A stretch of DNA of 7,981 nt from Tidjanibacter sp. (GTDB taxonomy: Bacteria; Bacteroidota; Bacteroidia; Bacteroidales; Rikenellaceae). The notes beneath the pieces are model-generated. The model was not told the origin of the DNA. It searched no databases and worked only from the letters and a program-made list of their open reading frames with translations. The stretch covers positions 1-7,981 of the forward strand of contig JAGBYS010000006.1 of the NCBI GenBank assembly GCA_017628675.1. Reading direction: 5' to 3'. The position numbers and the translations under genes were made by a program. Shown piece by piece: positions 5,951 to 7,981 of this stretch; the first letter of the stretch is position 1, and every line of letters starts with the position of its first letter.

Positions 5951-7252
5951 TTATTTCTGACGGAAGTAGATCTGCATCGGCACACCCGAGAAGTCCCAGT
6001 GCTCGCGAATCTTGTTCTCCAGGAAGCGGCGATAGTGGTCGCGGATATACTGGGGCAGATTCACGAAGAATGCGAACGAGGGGGTGACGGTCGGGAGCTG
6101 GGTCACATACTTGATGCGGATATATTTGCCCTTGGTCATTGGGGGAGGGGTCTCCTCAATGATGGGGAGCAGGTATTCGTTCAGCTCGCTGGTGGAGATG
6201 CGACGGCGGCGCGACTCATAGACCTGAATGGCGGTCTGGAGCACATCCATAATGCGCTGTTTGTTGATTACGGAGGTGAAGATGATGGGCACATCGCTGA
6301 AGGGGGCGAGCTTCGAGAGCAGTGCCTCTTTCCACTCCTTCATAGTGTTGTTGCCCTTCTCGATGAGGTCCCACTTGTTGACCACAATCACGCAGCCCTT
6401 CTTGTTGCGAACGATGAGCGAGAAGATGTTCATGTCCTGCGACTCGATGCCCTGACGAGCATCCAACATCAGCACACACACATCGGAGTTCTCGATGGCC
6501 CTGATGGAGCGCATAACCGAGTAGAACTCAAGGTCTTCGGTCACCTTGCCCTTCTTGCGAAGACCTGCAGTATCGACCAGATAGAAGTCCAGACCGAACT
6601 TGTTGTAGCGGGTGTTGATACTATCGCGAGTGGTACCTGCAATGTTGGTCACAATGTTCCTCTCGGTGCCCAGAAGTGCGTTGGTGAGCGACGACTTGCC
6701 CACATTGGGACGACCCACGATGGTGATGCGGGGGAGCTCCTCCTCCACCTCGGGCTTGTCCTCGGGCAGGAGCTCCACGATTTTGTCCATCAGATCGCCG
6801 GTGCCGCTACCGCTCATAGAGCTGATGCAGAAGGGGTCACCGAGGCCCAGGGCGTAGAACTCGTTGGAGCCGTAGATGAGCTCGTAGTTGTCCACCTTGT
6901 TGACTACCAATAGGCTGGGCTTCTTGCTACGACGCAACACATCGGCCACCATCTGGTCCAGGTCGGTAATGCCCGTCGACACCTCCACCATAAAGAGAAT
7001 CAGGTCGGCCTCGTCGATGGCCAGATGCACCTGTTTGCGAATCTCCTCCTCGAAGGCGTCGTCGCTGCCGACCGAGTAACCACCCGTGTCGATGAGCGAA
7101 AACTCCCTGCCATTCCAATCGGTTTTACCATAGTGGCGGTCGCGTGTGGTGCCTGCGGTGGAATCCACAATTGCCTGACGCATACCTACCAAACGGTTGA
7201 AAAATGTACTCTTACCCACATTGGGGCGACCTACTATTGCGACTAAACTCAT
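5951..7252 (-). CDS. der: Ribosome-assembly GTPase Der (EngA)
   Basis: A 433-residue cytoplasmic tandem-GTPase required for 50S ribosomal subunit maturation; Der is essential in most bacteria tested. The first G domain shows GRPNVGKS (8-15), TAGTTRD (32-38), DTGG (55-58) and NKVD (118-121). The second shows GRPNVGKSS (180-188), IAGTTRD (204-210), DTAG (227-230) and NKWD (292-295). An acidic linker ([10 protein letters not shown], 163-172) joins them. The C-terminal KH-like domain spans about 350-433, with [17 protein letters not shown] and the closing [19 protein letters not shown]. The length is normal. The start at 7252 is fixed by the conserved [15 protein letters not shown] opening. The frame extends upstream to an ATG at 7369, but those 39 residues are AT-rich leader sequence and cross a good -7 box at 7279-7286. 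The first domain's G5 region reads SSMSG rather than the SAxHG of many proteobacterial proteins, possibly a lineage feature. The BASS gene follows 21 bases downstream. Confidence 0.98.
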   Translation of the reverse strand: MSLVAIVGRPNVGKSTFFNRLVGMRQAIVDSTAGTTRDRHYGKTDWNGREFSLIDTGGYSVGSDDAFEEEIRKQVHLAIDEADLILFMVEVSTGITDLDQMVADVLRRSKKPSLLVVNKVDNYELIYGSNEFYALGLGDPFCISSMSGSGTGDLMDKIVELLPEDKPEVEEELPRITIVGRPNVGKSSLTNALLGTERNIVTNIAGTTRDSINTRYNKFGLDFYLVDTAGLRKKGKVTEDLEFYSVMRSIRAIENSDVCVLMLDARQGIESQDMNIFSLIVRNKKGCVIVVNKWDLIEKGNNTMKEWKEALLSKLAPFSDVPIIFTSVINKQRIMDVLQTAIQVYESRRRRISTSELNEYLLPIIEETPPPMTKGKYIRIKYVTQLPTVTPSFAFFVNLPQYIRDHYRRFLENKIREHWDFSGVPMQIYFRQK

Positions 7253-7278
7253 ACTCGTCTTTTTGATTAATTTGACTG

Positions 7279-7286
7279 CAAAGATA
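7279..7286 (-). promoter_or_regulatory. Promoter -7 box for der
   Basis: The minus strand reads TATCTTTG, an exact match to the Bacteroidetes -7 consensus TAnnTTTG. Transcription would begin near 7272, leaving about 20 bases before ATG 7252. A clear -33 TTTG at the usual distance is missing; a run of eight T (minus strand of 7299-7306) lies upstream instead. Confidence 0.6.
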
Positions 7287-7338
7287 AGGAACTTTGAGAA
7301 AAAAAAGCCCTTTTGCATCATTTTTGAATAATATATAT

Positions 7339-7346
7339 TATATTTG
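7339..7346 (+). promoter_or_regulatory. Promoter -7 box for the beta-barrel gene
   Basis: TATATTTG is an exact match to TAnnTTTG. The start of transcription would fall near 7353, giving a leader of about 38 bases before ATG 7391. The TTTG words upstream (7312-7315 and 7323-7326) leave spacers of 23 and 12 bases, neither ideal. The box lies back to back with the der promoter in one AT-rich divergent region. Confidence 0.55.
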
Positions 7347-7390
7347 CGCCATATAATTATGGTATTCACCGTTTAAAAACATATGCAAAG

Positions 7391-7981
7391 ATGAAAAAAC
7401 TTGTACTTTCGTGCCTCGTTTTGCTCTCGCTGAGCCTTTCGGCAAGGGCTAATAATATTCTCGGCATCCTCAATATCGGTGGCCGAGTTGGTATTGTTTC
7501 CTCGAGCCAGATGGTTCCTACTACTCAGGAGGAGATTACAAATGCAATCAAGGCCGACGGTACGGGTTGGACAGGTACCGTGTTCGCTCGCCTGAACATT
7601 CCCAGCCTTCCCCTCTACATTCAGCCCGAGTTGCAGTATACCAACACCACCATCACCATCCCTATGGTGACCGACAATAGCCAGAATACCGAGAAGCACA
7701 CCTACATCGACTTTCCCGTGCTCCTTGGTGCAGAGTTTGGCTTGGGTAGCCTTGCAAGTGTGAGGATCAATGCGGGCCCCGTGTTTGCTATCGCCTCCGA
7801 GAAGGGCTTTGGCGATCTCACTCAGGATGACTTCGTGGCTGCCTACAACGAGCCCACGATGAGTTGGACCGCAGGTTTGGGTGTGAAGGTACTTACGATT
7901 ATCGCCGAAGTGCGCTACAATGGCAACTTCACCGATGGCAAAATCGACACCAGCAACCTGGCTGGCAGCATCGACACCAAC
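7391..7981 (+). CDS. Outer-membrane beta-barrel protein, PorT-like (3' end cut)
   Basis: The first 197 codons of a gene that is still open at the window edge. Residues 1-20 form a Sec signal peptide: MKK, the hydrophobic core LVLSCLVLLSLSLS, and a likely cut after SARA. The mature part has short alternating strands with aromatic ends, such as LNIGGRVGIV (28-37), GTVFARLNIPSLPLYIQPELQYT, TYIDFPVLLGAEFGL, VRINAGPVFAIAS, and MSWTAGLGVKVLTIIAEVRYNGNF. The order of conserved pieces (a PELQY-type strand, an IDFPVLLG-type strand, a GPVFA-type strand and a late AEVRY-type strand) is typical of the Bacteroidetes outer-membrane beta-barrel family PF13568 (PorT-like), usually 180-250 residues, so little is likely missing. 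Members sit in the outer membrane; most have no proven function. ATG 7391 is chosen because ATG 7383 reaches a stop after three codons. A Bacteroidetes -7 box lies 44 bases upstream. Confidence 0.85.
   Translation, partial: MKKLVLSCLVLLSLSLSARANNILGILNIGGRVGIVSSSQMVPTTQEEITNAIKADGTGWTGTVFARLNIPSLPLYIQPELQYTNTTITIPMVTDNSQNTEKHTYIDFPVLLGAEFGLGSLASVRINAGPVFAIASEKGFGDLTQDDFVAAYNEPTMSWTAGLGVKVLTIIAEVRYNGNFTDGKIDTSNLAGSIDTN

Noticed and set aside
5861..6913. A 350-codon open frame on the plus strand opposite der
   Set aside because: It is antisense to der, whose GTPase motifs are intact. The His/Asp/Val-rich product is the mirror of der codons.
7253..7369. A 39-residue N-terminal extension of Der
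   Set aside because: It would cross the -7 box at 7279-7286 and read AT-rich leader, and the conserved Der start [11 protein letters not shown] begins at 7252.

Overview
The window looks like a piece of chromosome from a gut-type Bacteroidales bacterium. Rikenellaceae/Alistipes-like is my best guess, but this is inference. The signs are moderately GC-rich coding sequence with many CCC and GAG codons, AT-rich leaders mostly without Shine-Dalgarno sequences, -7 boxes of the Bacteroidetes type TAnnTTTG, a short-signal lipoprotein, and a PorT-like outer-membrane barrel protein. I see no mobile element, CRISPR array, tRNA or rRNA.

Layout from left to right. The plus strand carries the last codons of a possible upstream gene (1-30), a CYTH-domain triphosphate-binding enzyme (35-502), and a lipoprotein with a Pro/Glu/Lys linker and an SdiA-regulated/YjiK-like propeller (545-1432). 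A 258-base gap rich in hairpins follows (1433-1690). It leads into a DASS/SLC13 anion transporter (1691-3310). A second inverted-repeat-rich gap (3311-3478) precedes a two-helix membrane protein of unknown function (3479-4939). A perfect 20-bp hairpin (4966-5009) separates this run from the convergent minus-strand pair. That pair is the essential ribosome-assembly GTPase gene der/engA (7252 to 5951) followed 21 bases later by a BASS-family carrier (5929 to 5042). Beyond an AT-rich divergent promoter region (7253-7390), a secreted outer-membrane beta-barrel gene starts on the plus strand at 7391 and runs off the window.

How the genes work together: most of this is ordinary core and envelope content, and I see no multi-gene defence, biosynthetic or secretion system. 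The CYTH and lipoprotein genes are close enough to share a transcript. The BASS carrier is probably translated from the der transcript. The most unusual non-coding content is the hairpin-dense region ahead of the DASS transporter. Among the proteins, both carriers appear to lack canonical sodium-ligand motifs, and the 486-residue membrane protein is unassigned. All motif comparisons were made by eye from memory of the families.
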